Positions 1-8,477 are shown, numbered from the stretch's first letter. The stretch is DNA of 15,201 nt from Oscillospiraceae bacterium (GCA_016295145.1 JAEDLR010000050.1:1-15201), one strand, 5' to 3'. A program made the numbers and translations. The notes: a model not told the origin generated them from the letters alone.

Positions 1-842
1 CTTCACTGCTGAACCGTCTCATCGGTGAGAAGATCGCCTCGGTAAGCCCCAAGCCGCAGACCACTCGCACGCGGATTACAGGTATTGTAAACCGCGGCGA
101 AACCCAACTCGTGTTTACGGATACGCCCGGTCTGCACAGGGCACAGACCCGTCTTGGCGACCATATGATGCAGGCTGCAAGAGATGCGGTCTCTGACATT
201 GACTGCGTCATTTTTATGGCGGACTGTACCAGACCACTGGGTGAACCCGAATGCGCAATGCTGGACAAGCTTTCTGCCCAGAAGGCAACGGTGCTGTTTC
301 TTTACAACAAAATTGATCTGCTGAGCGATATGACAAAGCTTGCGCCCTTGCTTGCAGAAGTACAGCGTCGATGGAATCCGCACACGATCATACCCATCAG
401 TGTGATGCGTGACGACGGCATCGACTTGCTGATGGATGCGCTGATGCAGCTTGCAAAGCCGGGGCCCCATTACTTCCCGGAGGATATGATGACCGATCAG
501 CCGGAACGCGTGCTGGCGGCGGAACTCATCCGCGAACAGATGCTTTGCCGCCTGCAGGATGAGGTGCCCCATGGCATTGCTGTGGTGACGGAGCAGTTCT
601 CAGAGCGTGAGGACAAGGATATTCTCAACATCTTCTGCACCATTTACTGCGAGAAAGAATCCCATAAGCGCATTATCATTGGCAAAAACGGCGCGATGAT
701 TAAGACAATCTCCTCGGCTGCCCGCCAGGAACTGGAGCATTTCTTTCGCATTCAGGTCAATTTGCAGACATGGGTCAAGGTCAAGGAGGACTGGCGCAAC
801 CGCGAGGGGCTGATACACAGCTTTGGTCTGTTCGACAAATAA
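1..842 (+). CDS. era: GTPase Era, 3' part (5' end outside window)
   Basis: Era is a GTP-binding protein that binds the 3' end of 16S rRNA and helps mature the 30S ribosomal subunit in the cytoplasm. The reading frame is open from base 3, and the first visible residues (SLLNRLIGEK) directly follow where the G1 P-loop GKS would lie, so only a few N-terminal residues are missing. Visible motifs are the switch I stretch PKPQTTRTR, G3 DTPG (bases 120-131), G4 NKID (306-317) and a G5-like ISVM in place of the usual ISA. The C-terminal KH RNA-binding domain carries GKNG in RIIIGKNGAMIK. The protein ends with the family-typical W-hydrophobic-KVKEDWR segment. It is followed by a YqzL-like gene and recO, the usual Firmicute order. 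Identification is secure. Confidence 0.97.
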   Translation, partial: SLLNRLIGEKIASVSPKPQTTRTRITGIVNRGETQLVFTDTPGLHRAQTRLGDHMMQAARDAVSDIDCVIFMADCTRPLGEPECAMLDKLSAQKATVLFLYNKIDLLSDMTKLAPLLAEVQRRWNPHTIIPISVMRDDGIDLLMDALMQLAKPGPHYFPEDMMTDQPERVLAAELIREQMLCRLQDEVPHGIAVVTEQFSEREDKDILNIFCTIYCEKESHKRIIIGKNGAMIKTISSAARQELEHFFRIQVNLQTWVKVKEDWRNREGLIHSFGLFDK

Positions 843-878
843 AACGCTGAATTCTATGTAAGATATCGCTGAAACTGC

Positions 879-919
879 AAATACTACCTCTGTCCCCGCT
901 TGGAAAGGAGGTAGTTTTT
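879..919 (+). promoter_or_regulatory. Hairpin overlapping the ribosome site of the YqzL-like gene
   Basis: The arms ACTACCTC (883-890) and GAGGTAGT (908-915) are a perfect 8-bp inverted repeat. Beyond one mismatch, AAA pairs with TTT to extend the stem. The 3' arm contains the Shine-Dalgarno AAGGAGGT (905-912) for the ATG at 920 and runs into five T residues (915-919). It could act as a weak intrinsic terminator after era or as an RBS-hiding hairpin. Which of the two is inference. Confidence 0.6.
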
Positions 920-1114
920 ATGGAACAGATGCATCCCCAGCAGCATGACGATCAACTGGCTGCACACTGGACTGCTTTTTATCGCACAGGGTCTGTCAAA
1001 GAATATCTGCAATACCGCAACTGCGCCAGACAGGAGGAATACCCTTATGCTTCGTACCGTCAAGGGGTTGGTGATACGGGAGATTGCCTACGGCGAAAAC
1101 GACAAGATCGTTGA
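920..1114 (+). CDS. YqzL-like small protein
   Basis: This is a 64-residue ORF with a very strong ribosome site (AAGGAGGT, 7 bases before the ATG). The segment HWTAFYRTGSVKEYLQYR (about residues 16-33) matches the pattern of the short YqzL family (W-x2-F-x2-TG-x-hydrophobic-x2-YL), which lies between era and recO in Bacillus and many Clostridia. Its function is unknown. The family is usually shorter, about 45-50 residues. Here the frame continues as a basic tail (ending RRKRQDR) and overlaps the first 68 bases of recO in another frame, so the tail may be incidental. Family assignment is from motif and position. Confidence that it is translated is fairly high because of the ribosome site. Confidence 0.72.
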   Translation: MEQMHPQQHDDQLAAHWTAFYRTGSVKEYLQYRNCARQEEYPYASYRQGVGDTGDCLRRKRQDR

Positions 1115-1820
1115 TATTCTTACCGAAAACGGTGTGATCACCTTCTGGGCGAGAGGGGTACGCAAAATCGGCAGCAAATACGCCGCCTTGACGCAGTTGT
1201 TTGCTTACGCTGAATACTGTCTGCGACAGAATGCCGACCGCTATTTTCTCGACAGTGCAGTGCCGATTTCGCTGTTTTACGGCATACGCAATGACTTGGA
1301 AGCCCTCGCGCTTGCGTCATACTACGCCGAGTTGATTCAAAGAATCGCTACTGCTCAGTCACAGCCGCAGGTTTTGCGGCTGTTCTTGCATTGCTTGCAT
1401 TATCTTTCGGAGCATACCCGGGCCGTACCGCTGCTCAAATCCATATTTGAACTGCGGCTGCTCTCCGATATCGGCATGATGCCCGATGTGCTATGCTGCC
1501 GCGACTGCTGTTGCTATCTGCCAAAAAAGGCTTTTATGCGTCTACGCGATGGGTATTTTCTATGCGAGGAATGTATGGATCAACCAAATGCCGATGATAT
1601 CCCCATCTCAATTGGAACACTGCGCGCCATTCGCCATATTGCGCTAGTGGATTTTGACCGATTGTTCCACATACGCATGGGGCAGAATGAGCAAAGCGAA
1701 CTTTCCCTTTTTACCGAACGCTATCTCATTACAAGATTAGAGATACGCTGCAAAACTTTACAGTTTTATCACGCACTGACTGCACAGGGAAATCTGCCCT
1801 GTGACAGCAACAACCAATAG
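1047..1820 (+). CDS. recO: DNA repair protein RecO
   Basis: RecO works with RecF and RecR to load RecA on SSB-coated single-stranded DNA during gap repair. The 257-residue product has the N-terminal OB-fold start MLRTVKGLVIREIAYGENDK, followed by the typical ITFWARGVRK stretch. The zinc-binding region has cysteines at 150, 151, 154-156 and 173/176 (last pair CEEC). An in-frame upstream start at 945 would add 34 residues unlike the family. The ATG at 1047 is preferred because it has GGAGG nine bases upstream and fits the family N-terminus. The start lies inside the YqzL-like ORF, so translation may be coupled. The stop is 10 bases before the mutS2 start, consistent with one operon. The five closely spaced cysteines (CCRDCCC) are a slight oddity of the zinc site. 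Confidence 0.93.
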   Translation: MLRTVKGLVIREIAYGENDKIVDILTENGVITFWARGVRKIGSKYAALTQLFAYAEYCLRQNADRYFLDSAVPISLFYGIRNDLEALALASYYAELIQRIATAQSQPQVLRLFLHCLHYLSEHTRAVPLLKSIFELRLLSDIGMMPDVLCCRDCCCYLPKKAFMRLRDGYFLCEECMDQPNADDIPISIGTLRAIRHIALVDFDRLFHIRMGQNEQSELSLFTERYLITRLEIRCKTLQFYHALTAQGNLPCDSNNQ

Positions 1821-1830
1821 GACAAATACG

Positions 1831-4221
1831 ATGAATCATACGACACTTTCTCAAGATTATATTACCCTGGAATTACATAAAGTGCTGGAATCACTTGCCA
1901 ATGAAGCGGCCAATGAACGCGCAAAACAGTTGGCGCGCGCATTGGTGCCGGATCATGATCTGCAACGGGTACGCAGCGAGTTGCAAAAAACAGAGGATGC
2001 TTTTTCGCTTTCGGTGCGATTCGGCACGCCGCCTTTTTATTCATTTGATGATGTTTGCGCGGCAGTCAGACGCACGGTGTCAGGGGCAAGGATCTCTTTA
2101 CGAGAGTTGCTGGAAATCGCCAGACTGCTGCGTCAGATTTCAGCCCTTGACGACTGGTACGCGCACTGCGATCACATGGAAACCGCACTTTCCGATCTGT
2201 TTTCCCGTCTACAGCCCGATGCTTATCTTGCCGATTTGCTGGAACGCTCTATTGAAAGCGATGAACGGTTGGCTGACGCTGCCAGTCCGGCACTGGGTAC
2301 CATTCGCCGAAAAATTGCACAGGCAGGGCAGCGTCTGCGCGAAAAGCTTGAAAAGATGGTCAAATCCCCTACTATGCAGACTTACTTGCAGGAATCTATT
2401 GTGACCATTCGTGACGGCCGCTATGTACTGCCGATCAAGGCGGAACACAGAGGCGATGTTGCGGGGCTGATTCACGATACTTCTGCCACGGGACAGACCT
2501 ACTTTATCGAACCAATGGCAATTGTCGATGCAAACAACGATATCCGCTTGCTGGAAGCACAAGAGCAGGAAGAAATCGAACGCATTATTGAACGGCTCTG
2601 TGCTGCCTGCGGAAAGGCTGCGCCTGCTTTGCTCAGTGGCTATGAAATCGCGGCAGAGTTGAATCTGTACTTTGCAAAGGCAAATCTCGGCGCGAGGCAG
2701 AAGGGCTGTATTCCACAGATGACCGATGACGGCAGCATTGTCCTCAACAAGGCAAGGCATCCGCTGATCGACCCCAAAACCGTTGTGCCCATCTCGCTTT
2801 CACTTGGAAAAGACTACCGCGCACTGATTATTACCGGTCCCAACACAGGCGGTAAAACCGTCGCGCTGAAAACCGTCGGTCTGCTTTCGGCAATGGCAAT
2901 GTGCGGACTGATGGTTCCTGCGGCGGATGGCAGTTCGCTTTCCGTTTTCAATCATATTCTCGCCGATATCGGTGACCGACAGAGCATTGAACAGAGTCTT
3001 TCGACCTTTAGCGCACACACTTTGCAGGATATTTCTATTCTGGAGCGTGCCGATGACCGTACACTGGTGCTCATCGACGAGTTAGGCTCCGGTACGGATC
3101 CTGTGGAAGGCGCAGCGCTGGCGGTTGCCATAATCGAACGGCTGAAAGATCAGGGCGCAACACTGATGGTGACAACGCACTATCAGGAGTTGAAACGGTA
3201 TGCCATTGAAACCCCCGATGTGGAAAACGCTTCCTGTGAGTTTGATTTGGAGACACTCCGCCCGACCTATCGCCTGCTGCTTGGCTCACCGGGTAAATCC
3301 AATGCATTTGCCATCTCGCAATCGCTGGGTATGCCTGAGGATGTTATTGCCCACGCAAAGCGACTGGTCAGCACAGAGAATACGCGTTTTGAAGCTGCTG
3401 TGGATGAACTGGAACGCGCCAGAATCAAGCTGGAAACTCAGACGGAAGAACTGGAGCGTCTACGCAATGAGGCTGCTGCCCACGAAAAGGCCTTGCGGGA
3501 AGAAGCCGAACAAATGGAGCAGCGCCGCAATGCTGAACTTGACCGCATCCGTGCGCAGGCAAGACAGATCATTGAGCAAACCATGACAGAATCTGCTGCA
3601 TTGCTGGATGAGTTGCGTGCGCTGAAAAAGGAAAAGGACAAAGCAGATTTCGCAGAGCGCATCAATGGGGCAAAACAGAAATCCCGACAGACCATTGACG
3701 GGTTGTACCAGCAATCCGAGCCACAGATGACAGAGGACGAATATCAACTGCCACGACCCCTGCAGATCGGGGATACGGTGACGGTTACGAAAATGGGCAA
3801 GAGCGGCACGGTGATGGCTTTGCCTGACGACAAGGGCGTGGTTCTGGTACAGATTGGTGCCATGAAAACCCGTGTTCCTCTTGACACACTGCGTCTGGAA
3901 AAATCCACTGGTCATGCGCAGAAAAAACAGCCCAAGCGCAATGCGGTGATCACCTCCAAATCCCAGGCAACCAGAAAAGCCTCACTGGAGCTGGACATTC
4001 GCGGCTGCACGGTGGATGAGGGCACAATGATGACCGACCAGTTCATTGATGGTGCGGTGATGTCCGGACTGCACTGCGTGACGATTATTCACGGCAAGGG
4101 CACCGGTGTGCTGCGCCGTGCGATTCACGAGCATCTGCGAAAAATGAAGCATATCAAGGAATTTCGCCTGGGTCTGTACGGCGAGGGCGAGGACGGTGTG
4201 ACCATCGTCACGCTGCGATAA
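1831..4221 (+). CDS. mutS2: Endonuclease MutS2 (MutS2 ATPase with C-terminal Smr domain)
   Basis: MutS2 is a MutS-related ATPase that lacks the mismatch-reading domain. It has been linked to suppression of recombination and, in Bacillus, to ribosome-collision rescue. The 796-residue product is of normal family length. It shows an N-terminal core/clamp region, Walker A GPNTGGKT (residue 336 on), Walker B TLVLIDELGSGTDP (D416, E417), an acidic/basic coiled coil (about 505-620), a small KOW-like beta region (QIGDTVTVTKMGKSGTV) and a C-terminal Smr nuclease domain with LDIRG (721-725), HGKGTG (754 on) and a GEGEDGVTIV end. A GTG at 1801 in the same frame overlaps recO. The ATG at 1831 fits the family start and has AGGA eight bases upstream. 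The next gene starts three bases after the stop. Confidence 0.96.
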   Translation: MNHTTLSQDYITLELHKVLESLANEAANERAKQLARALVPDHDLQRVRSELQKTEDAFSLSVRFGTPPFYSFDDVCAAVRRTVSGARISLRELLEIARLLRQISALDDWYAHCDHMETALSDLFSRLQPDAYLADLLERSIESDERLADAASPALGTIRRKIAQAGQRLREKLEKMVKSPTMQTYLQESIVTIRDGRYVLPIKAEHRGDVAGLIHDTSATGQTYFIEPMAIVDANNDIRLLEAQEQEEIERIIERLCAACGKAAPALLSGYEIAAELNLYFAKANLGARQKGCIPQMTDDGSIVLNKARHPLIDPKTVVPISLSLGKDYRALIITGPNTGGKTVALKTVGLLSAMAMCGLMVPAADGSSLSVFNHILADIGDRQSIEQSLSTFSAHTLQDISILERADDRTLVLIDELGSGTDPVEGAALAVAIIERLKDQGATLMVTTHYQELKRYAIETPDVENASCEFDLETLRPTYRLLLGSPGKSNAFAISQSLGMPEDVIAHAKRLVSTENTRFEAAVDELERARIKLETQTEELERLRNEAAAHEKALREEAEQMEQRRNAELDRIRAQARQIIEQTMTESAALLDELRALKKEKDKADFAERINGAKQKSRQTIDGLYQQSEPQMTEDEYQLPRPLQIGDTVTVTKMGKSGTVMALPDDKGVVLVQIGAMKTRVPLDTLRLEKSTGHAQKKQPKRNAVITSKSQATRKASLELDIRGCTVDEGTMMTDQFIDGAVMSGLHCVTIIHGKGTGVLRRAIHEHLRKMKHIKEFRLGLYGEGEDGVTIVTLR

Positions 4222-4224
4222 CAC

Positions 4225-5406
4225 ATGGAAAGGTTGTGTGTTCCCATCGAAAATCTTTCACCCGAAAATGCATATGTCAATCTGCCAACGCAACGAATAG
4301 ATGCGAATAATCCTTTCTGCAACCCCACTCAAGAAGCGGATTACTCTCCCGATTACGGGGAAATTGTGCCGCAGATCCACATACCGGGCTGCCGTTTACC
4401 CTATACGCCTTCCGCTCGCGAAAAAAAATCCATTCGCAAATACTACAATCTCGCCGGATTGCTTGCTTTCCTGGATTTTGCGCTGGCTGCGTTCCTTGCA
4501 AGTGCGATTACGCTGGGCGCAACCATCGTCTTACAATTGGTTGACAGCCTTGCCCTTCATGGGCAGCTGCCCGAAAATTACAGCAGCATCGCACAGCAAT
4601 ATTTATCCGATTCTTCCGTGCTCATGGCTGCCAATCTGTTAGGCTTCCTCATCAGCAATGTGACGGTTTTCTTCCTTGGCTGCAAGCTGAGCAGAATGAA
4701 ACCGATGTCATTCTTCCATGACCGTGATCTCAGGCTATCCTCTACTTTGCGCTACTGCGTACTGGGTCTGTTGATTCAGTTTTCTGCCGGCTATCTGGTG
4801 GATTATATCGGGTCACTGCTCAAAGAGGACAATCCCCTGTTCTCTGCACCGGATATGTCTACAGGCTCCTCCCCCACCAAGCTGATGATCACGGTGCTGT
4901 ATGCCTGTTTGATCGCGCCCATTACGGAAGAACTGGTTTTTCGAGGCGTTTTTCTGAAGAACATGAGCCGCGTCAGTCAGCGCTTCGGTATCTTTACCAG
5001 TGCACTGTTCTTTGCACTTGCCCACCAGAATATTCCCCAGGGGGTATTGGCGTTTTTGCTCGGCATCCTGCTGGGCTATATTACCATCAAGCACAATTCT
5101 CTCGTTCCTGCTATGATCGTTCACTTTGTAGTGAATGTCACATCTACCGTATTTACGCAGCTGGATCAGATCGCGCCCCTTTCGGCGGACAGGTTGTTTA
5201 CGCTGGTATCAATTATCATTTTCATTTTGGGCATCATCATGCTGCTCTACACCCTTGCCACAGAGCGTTTGCCGGATGATACACCCTTCCAGAGAATCCG
5301 CTGCACACCTGTTGCCTTTTGTTCATGGGGCTTATGGCTTGCCACACTGCTGCATATCGGCATGATGCTTGCCACAACACTGGCTTCGATGCTGCAATCA
5401 GCGTAA
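4225..5406 (+). CDS. CPBP-family intramembrane metalloprotease (CAAX protease-like)
   Basis: This is a 393-residue integral membrane protein with a soluble N-terminus of about 70 residues and then several hydrophobic segments. The three ABI/CPBP motifs are present: EELVFR (E235, E236, R240), FALAH (F263, H267) and HFVVN (H300, N304). The glutamates and histidines are the expected metal-binding catalytic residues. Family roles include CAAX-type processing and bacteriocin self-immunity. The substrate here cannot be told. There is no convincing ribosome site before the ATG at 4225, which lies three bases after the mutS2 stop, so it may be translated by re-initiation. A later start is possible. 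The stop codon lies inside a 9-bp tandem repeat, and nadE follows. Confidence 0.88.
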   Translation: MERLCVPIENLSPENAYVNLPTQRIDANNPFCNPTQEADYSPDYGEIVPQIHIPGCRLPYTPSAREKKSIRKYYNLAGLLAFLDFALAAFLASAITLGATIVLQLVDSLALHGQLPENYSSIAQQYLSDSSVLMAANLLGFLISNVTVFFLGCKLSRMKPMSFFHDRDLRLSSTLRYCVLGLLIQFSAGYLVDYIGSLLKEDNPLFSAPDMSTGSSPTKLMITVLYACLIAPITEELVFRGVFLKNMSRVSQRFGIFTSALFFALAHQNIPQGVLAFLLGILLGYITIKHNSLVPAMIVHFVVNVTSTVFTQLDQIAPLSADRLFTLVSIIIFILGIIMLLYTLATERLPDDTPFQRIRCTPVAFCSWGLWLATLLHIGMMLATTLASMLQSA

Positions 5407-5445
5407 TATGCGTAATACGCGTAATACGCGTCATGAGCGTAATGC
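5401..5445 (+). repeat. Tandem repeat of a 9-bp unit, five copies
   Basis: The five units are GCGTAATAT, GCGTAATAC, GCGTAATAC, GCGTCATGA and GCGTAATGC, with no interruption. The first copy supplies the TAA stop of the protease gene, and the array ends just before the nadE ribosome site. The unit is three codons long, so a change in copy number would not alter the reading frame but would change the distance between the two genes. Confidence 0.9.
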
Positions 5446-5461
5446 TCGGAAAGGAAATACT

Positions 5462-6205
5462 ATGTACACTTTTGATGTTGAAACTGCCATCGCCGATTGC
5501 TGCCGCTGGATTCAGCACTGGTTTGCTGAAAATGGCGACGGCTGCCCTGCTGTACTGGGTATCTCAGGCGGCAAGGATAGCTCTGTTTGTGCGGCGCTCC
5601 TTTGCCGCGCCCTTGGTGTACATCGCGTGGTCGGTGTATTGATGCCCAACAGCGTTCAGCCCGATATTGCTGACGCCCAGCTACTTTGCGCGCATCTGGG
5701 TATTGTCAACTATACCGTAAACATCGGCAACTGTGCAAACGCACTCACCGAGGAGATCAGCAACCGATTACCCATGACCAAACAAGCAGAGGTGAATCTG
5801 CCGCCGCGTCTGCGCATGGCAACGGTGTATGCTGTATCACAAAGTATTGGCGGCAGAGTGGCAAATACCTGCAATCTCTCCGAGGACTGGGTGGGGTACT
5901 CCACCCGCTGGGGTGACAGTGTGGGAGATTTTGCGCCCCTTGCCAATTTCACAGTCACCGAGGTCAAGGCCATCGGCAGAGCACTGGGTTTACCCGAAAA
6001 ACTCATTGAGAAGGCACCCTCCGACGGGCTGACCGGCAAAACCGATGAGGATAATCTCGGCTTTACCTATGCGACACTGGATGCTTACATTCGCGAAGGA
6101 ATCGAACCCGATGCCGAAACCAAAGCAAAGATCGACCAAAAACACAAGGCCAATCTATTCAAACTTTCCATGATGCCCGCATTCCCCTATCAACCGCAAC
6201 GATAA
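5462..6205 (+). CDS. nadE: Ammonia-dependent NAD+ synthetase
   Basis: NadE catalyses the last step of NAD+ synthesis, ATP-dependent amidation of deamido-NAD+ with ammonia. The 247-residue product has the PP-loop SGGKDS (residues 35-40) of N-type ATP pyrophosphatases. It also has the family-specific segments NTCNLSEDWVGYSTRWGDSVGDFAPLANFT (in part) and KAPSDGLTGKTDEDNLGFTY. There is no N-terminal glutaminase domain, so it should use free ammonia, and its length fits that class. An in-frame upstream start at 5369 would encode the repeat array. The ATG at 5462 is chosen because AAGGA lies six bases upstream and the protein then begins where the family begins. It is the last gene of the plus-strand run and ends at a strong hairpin terminator. 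Confidence 0.95.
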   Translation: MYTFDVETAIADCCRWIQHWFAENGDGCPAVLGISGGKDSSVCAALLCRALGVHRVVGVLMPNSVQPDIADAQLLCAHLGIVNYTVNIGNCANALTEEISNRLPMTKQAEVNLPPRLRMATVYAVSQSIGGRVANTCNLSEDWVGYSTRWGDSVGDFAPLANFTVTEVKAIGRALGLPEKLIEKAPSDGLTGKTDEDNLGFTYATLDAYIREGIEPDAETKAKIDQKHKANLFKLSMMPAFPYQPQR

Positions 6206-6206
6206 A

Positions 6207-6250
6207 CAAAACGCCTCCTATGCAAATCAATGCACAGGAGGTCGTTTTTT
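6207..6250. terminator. Bidirectional intrinsic terminator between nadE and the lipoprotein gene
   Basis: The 5' arm AACGCCTCCTATGCA pairs with the 3' arm TGCACAGGAGGTCGTT, with one bulge and one mismatch, around the loop AATCAA. It is followed by TTTTTT on the plus strand, and on the minus strand by a GTTTTGTTT tract. It sits between convergent stops at 6205 and 6252. Confidence 0.88.
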
Positions 6251-6251
6251 G

Positions 6252-6551
6252 TCAGTTTGTACCGACAGGCTTTGTCGCTTCGGTGAGAATATCGGTTACA
6301 TCATCAACAACAGAGTCCACCGCGCTGGTCACATCGTCAAGAATTGAATCATCTTTTCTGGTAGACGAAGTGGTGGTCGAAGAGGCGTCATGCTCGGTGG
6401 AAGTGTTGGAAGTGGTGGTCGTAGTTGTGGTGGAAGAGGACTTACTGCTCTCATTTACCTTAGAGCTTTCCTCAGCCATACAACCACAGCCTGTAAAGAC
6501 TCCACTTACCAGAAGTGCTGCTGTTGCTGCAACAATCGTGATCTTCTTCAT
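6252..6551 (-). CDS. Small Ser/Thr-rich lipoprotein, function unknown
   Basis: This is a 99-residue secreted lipoprotein. The start MKKITIVAATAALLVSG gives a short basic end and a hydrophobic core, then a lipobox-like FTGC with the acylated cysteine at 22. After it come a Ser/Thr-rich linker (about residues 28-67, with a run of seven Thr) and an acidic amphipathic tail with a repeated DDVT (about 70-92). The linker looks like a flexible cell-wall spacer. The tail could form a helix. The upstream in-frame codons (to 6620) are left out because GGAAAGGA lies nine bases before the ATG at 6551. It lies 121 bases downstream of proS on the same strand and could be read through from it. I recognise no named family. 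Confidence 0.75.
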   Translation of the reverse strand: MKKITIVAATAALLVSGVFTGCGCMAEESSKVNESSKSSSTTTTTTTSNTSTEHDASSTTTSSTRKDDSILDDVTSAVDSVVDDVTDILTEATKPVGTN

Positions 6552-6672
6552 ACTGCCCATTCCTTTCCGCAAAATCACCTGCGATGCAGGGCATAGGTAG
6601 TATTTGCGACACCATATCATTTATACGCTGCCAATCGGCTGCCGCAACAGGGAGATTATTCTATTTTGAATA

Positions 6673-8391
6673 TCAGCGGAATGCAGCAAGCATTGCATTC
6701 ACGCGGTCACGCAACCATGAGGTTGCATCTGCCACGGGAACATTCTCACGGAATGACTTATCGCGGGCTGCAATCTCAACACAGCCTGCTGCAAGGGTTT
6801 TCGGGCTGACGATCACGCGCACAGGCACGCCAAACAGATCGGCATCTGCAAACATCGCACCGGGACGAATATCGCGGTCGTCATACAGCACCTCCACACC
6901 GGCTGCCTGTAAATCGGCATAGAGCTTTTCGGCGGTTTCCGTTACTGCCGCATCATCTACACGCAGATTACAGATCTGCACCTGCCAAGGCGCAATGGAC
7001 ATGGGCCAGATGGGCCCGAATTGATCGTGACTTTCTTGGCAGATGGATGCGCACAATCTGCCGACACCGATACCGTAGCAGCCCATAATCGGATACTGAC
7101 GGTCGCCGTTTTCATCCAGATAGGTCATTTCCATTGTCTTGGTATACTTCTGCCCCAACTGGAAAATATTACCGATTTCAATGCCCTTTTCAATACGGAG
7201 ATGAGGTTTGCCGCAGTTCGGGCAGATACCGCCTGAGAAGGCTTTTGCGATATCCACATAGGTAACATCGCCCACATCACGCTGCATATTCATGCCAGTA
7301 TAGTGGGTATCCATTGCATTGCCGCCGCACACCAGCGATGCAATGCCGTTAAGGGAAGCATCAAATACAGTGACAATATCCTTGTTCATGCCAACGGGCC
7401 CGATAAAGCCGGGCACGACACCGCTGTCTGCGGTCAGCTCAGTGGCAGGGTGAATTTCATAGCCAAGATAATTGCGCAGTTTGGTTTCATTGACCTCCAG
7501 ATCACCGCGAATGAATGCAACAACAAGGCTGTCGTCCTGATTTTTGCGGTAAACAACTGCTTTACACAGCGTTTTGACATCCACATTCAGGAATTTTGTG
7601 AGGTCATCAATGGTCTTGACATCTGGCGTATCCACCTTGGTGAGCGACTGCGCCTCTCCTGCTGTATTCTCCAGAACAACGGCTGCTGCCTCCATATTGG
7701 CGCTGTAGCCGCAATCACAGATAACAAGGGTATCTTCACCGACTTCCGTCAACAGCATATACTCATGGGAAATGCTGCCGCCCATCATGCCGGAATCGGA
7801 TTGCACGGCGATGAAATTCTTGCAGCCGCAGCGGCGAAAGATTCGGTGATAGGCATCATATGCACGCTGATAGTATTCCTCAAGATCCTGCTGAGAGGTA
7901 TGGAAAGAATAGGCATCCTTCATGGTGAACTCGCGCACACGGATCAGACCACCGCGGGCACGGGGCTCATCGCGAAACTTGGTCTGCACCTGATAGATCA
8001 TAAAGGGAAAATCTGCATAGGATTTGGCAGTATCTCTTGCCATATGCACGGCGGCTTCTTCATGGGTCATGCCCAGCACTACGCCATTGCCGGAACGATC
8101 CTTGAAGCGTGCCATTTCGTTGCCGATGCTGTAATACCTGCCGGATTCCTCCCATAGGCTTGCAGGCATCACGACAGGAAACAGAACCTCCTGACCGTCA
8201 ATGGCATCCATTTCCTCGCGGATAATCTGCTCGATTTTACGGGTAATACGCTTTGTTGGCATATACAATGAATAAATGCCGTTTGCCATATACTTCATAT
8301 AGCCGCCGCGCATCATCAGTGCATGGCTTGCAATGGTACAATCCTTCGGGGCGTCCTTAAAGCGCTCGCCCAGCATTTTTGCTACTCTCAT
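6673..8391 (-). CDS. proS: Prolyl-tRNA synthetase (bacterial type)
   Basis: ProS charges tRNA-Pro with proline in the cytoplasm. It is a 572-residue class II enzyme of the long bacterial type, with a YbaK-like editing insertion (about residues 215-385). Visible motifs are THEE (109-112), the motif 2 segment FRDEPRARGGLIRVREF (139 on) followed by TMKDAYSFH, and motif 3 GCYGIGVGR (437-445). The C-terminal anticodon-binding domain includes VLYDDRDIRPGAMFADADLFGVP. The ATG at 8391 is preferred over the one at 8409 because AAAGGAAG lies just upstream of it. A cysteine pair in GICPNCGKPH before motif 3 looks like a small metal site. The gene has its own promoter about 60 bases upstream. Confidence 0.96.
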   Translation of the reverse strand: MRVAKMLGERFKDAPKDCTIASHALMMRGGYMKYMANGIYSLYMPTKRITRKIEQIIREEMDAIDGQEVLFPVVMPASLWEESGRYYSIGNEMARFKDRSGNGVVLGMTHEEAAVHMARDTAKSYADFPFMIYQVQTKFRDEPRARGGLIRVREFTMKDAYSFHTSQQDLEEYYQRAYDAYHRIFRRCGCKNFIAVQSDSGMMGGSISHEYMLLTEVGEDTLVICDCGYSANMEAAAVVLENTAGEAQSLTKVDTPDVKTIDDLTKFLNVDVKTLCKAVVYRKNQDDSLVVAFIRGDLEVNETKLRNYLGYEIHPATELTADSGVVPGFIGPVGMNKDIVTVFDASLNGIASLVCGGNAMDTHYTGMNMQRDVGDVTYVDIAKAFSGGICPNCGKPHLRIEKGIEIGNIFQLGQKYTKTMEMTYLDENGDRQYPIMGCYGIGVGRLCASICQESHDQFGPIWPMSIAPWQVQICNLRVDDAAVTETAEKLYADLQAAGVEVLYDDRDIRPGAMFADADLFGVPVRVIVSPKTLAAGCVEIAARDKSFRENVPVADATSWLRDRVNAMLAAFR

Positions 8392-8419
8392 GGAAAAACT
8401 TCCTTTCATTGATTACAAT

Positions 8420-8437
8420 CGCAGCGAATTGGCTGCG
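8420..8437 (-). promoter_or_regulatory. Small hairpin in the proS 5' untranslated region
   Basis: CGCAGC (8420-8425) and GCTGCG (8432-8437) form a 6-bp stem with a 6-base loop in the predicted short leader of proS. It is far too small for a T-box. A role in mRNA stability is only a guess. Confidence 0.4.
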
Positions 8438-8448
8438 CATACTCTATT

Positions 8449-8477
8449 ATTTTATCATATTTCGCAAAAGATTGCAA
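8449..8477 (-). promoter_or_regulatory. Promoter of proS
   Basis: On the minus strand, TTGCAA (8477-8472) is separated by 17 bases from TAAAAT (8454-8449). The start of transcription would be near 8442, giving a leader of about 50 bases before the ATG at 8391. Confidence 0.6.

Noticed and set aside
5401..5445. CRISPR array
   Set aside because: The units are 9 bp with no spacers between them; it is a simple tandem repeat.
7303..8157. Long plus-strand ORF of 284 codons
   Set aside because: It lies wholly antisense to proS, has no ribosome site and its protein has no recognisable features.
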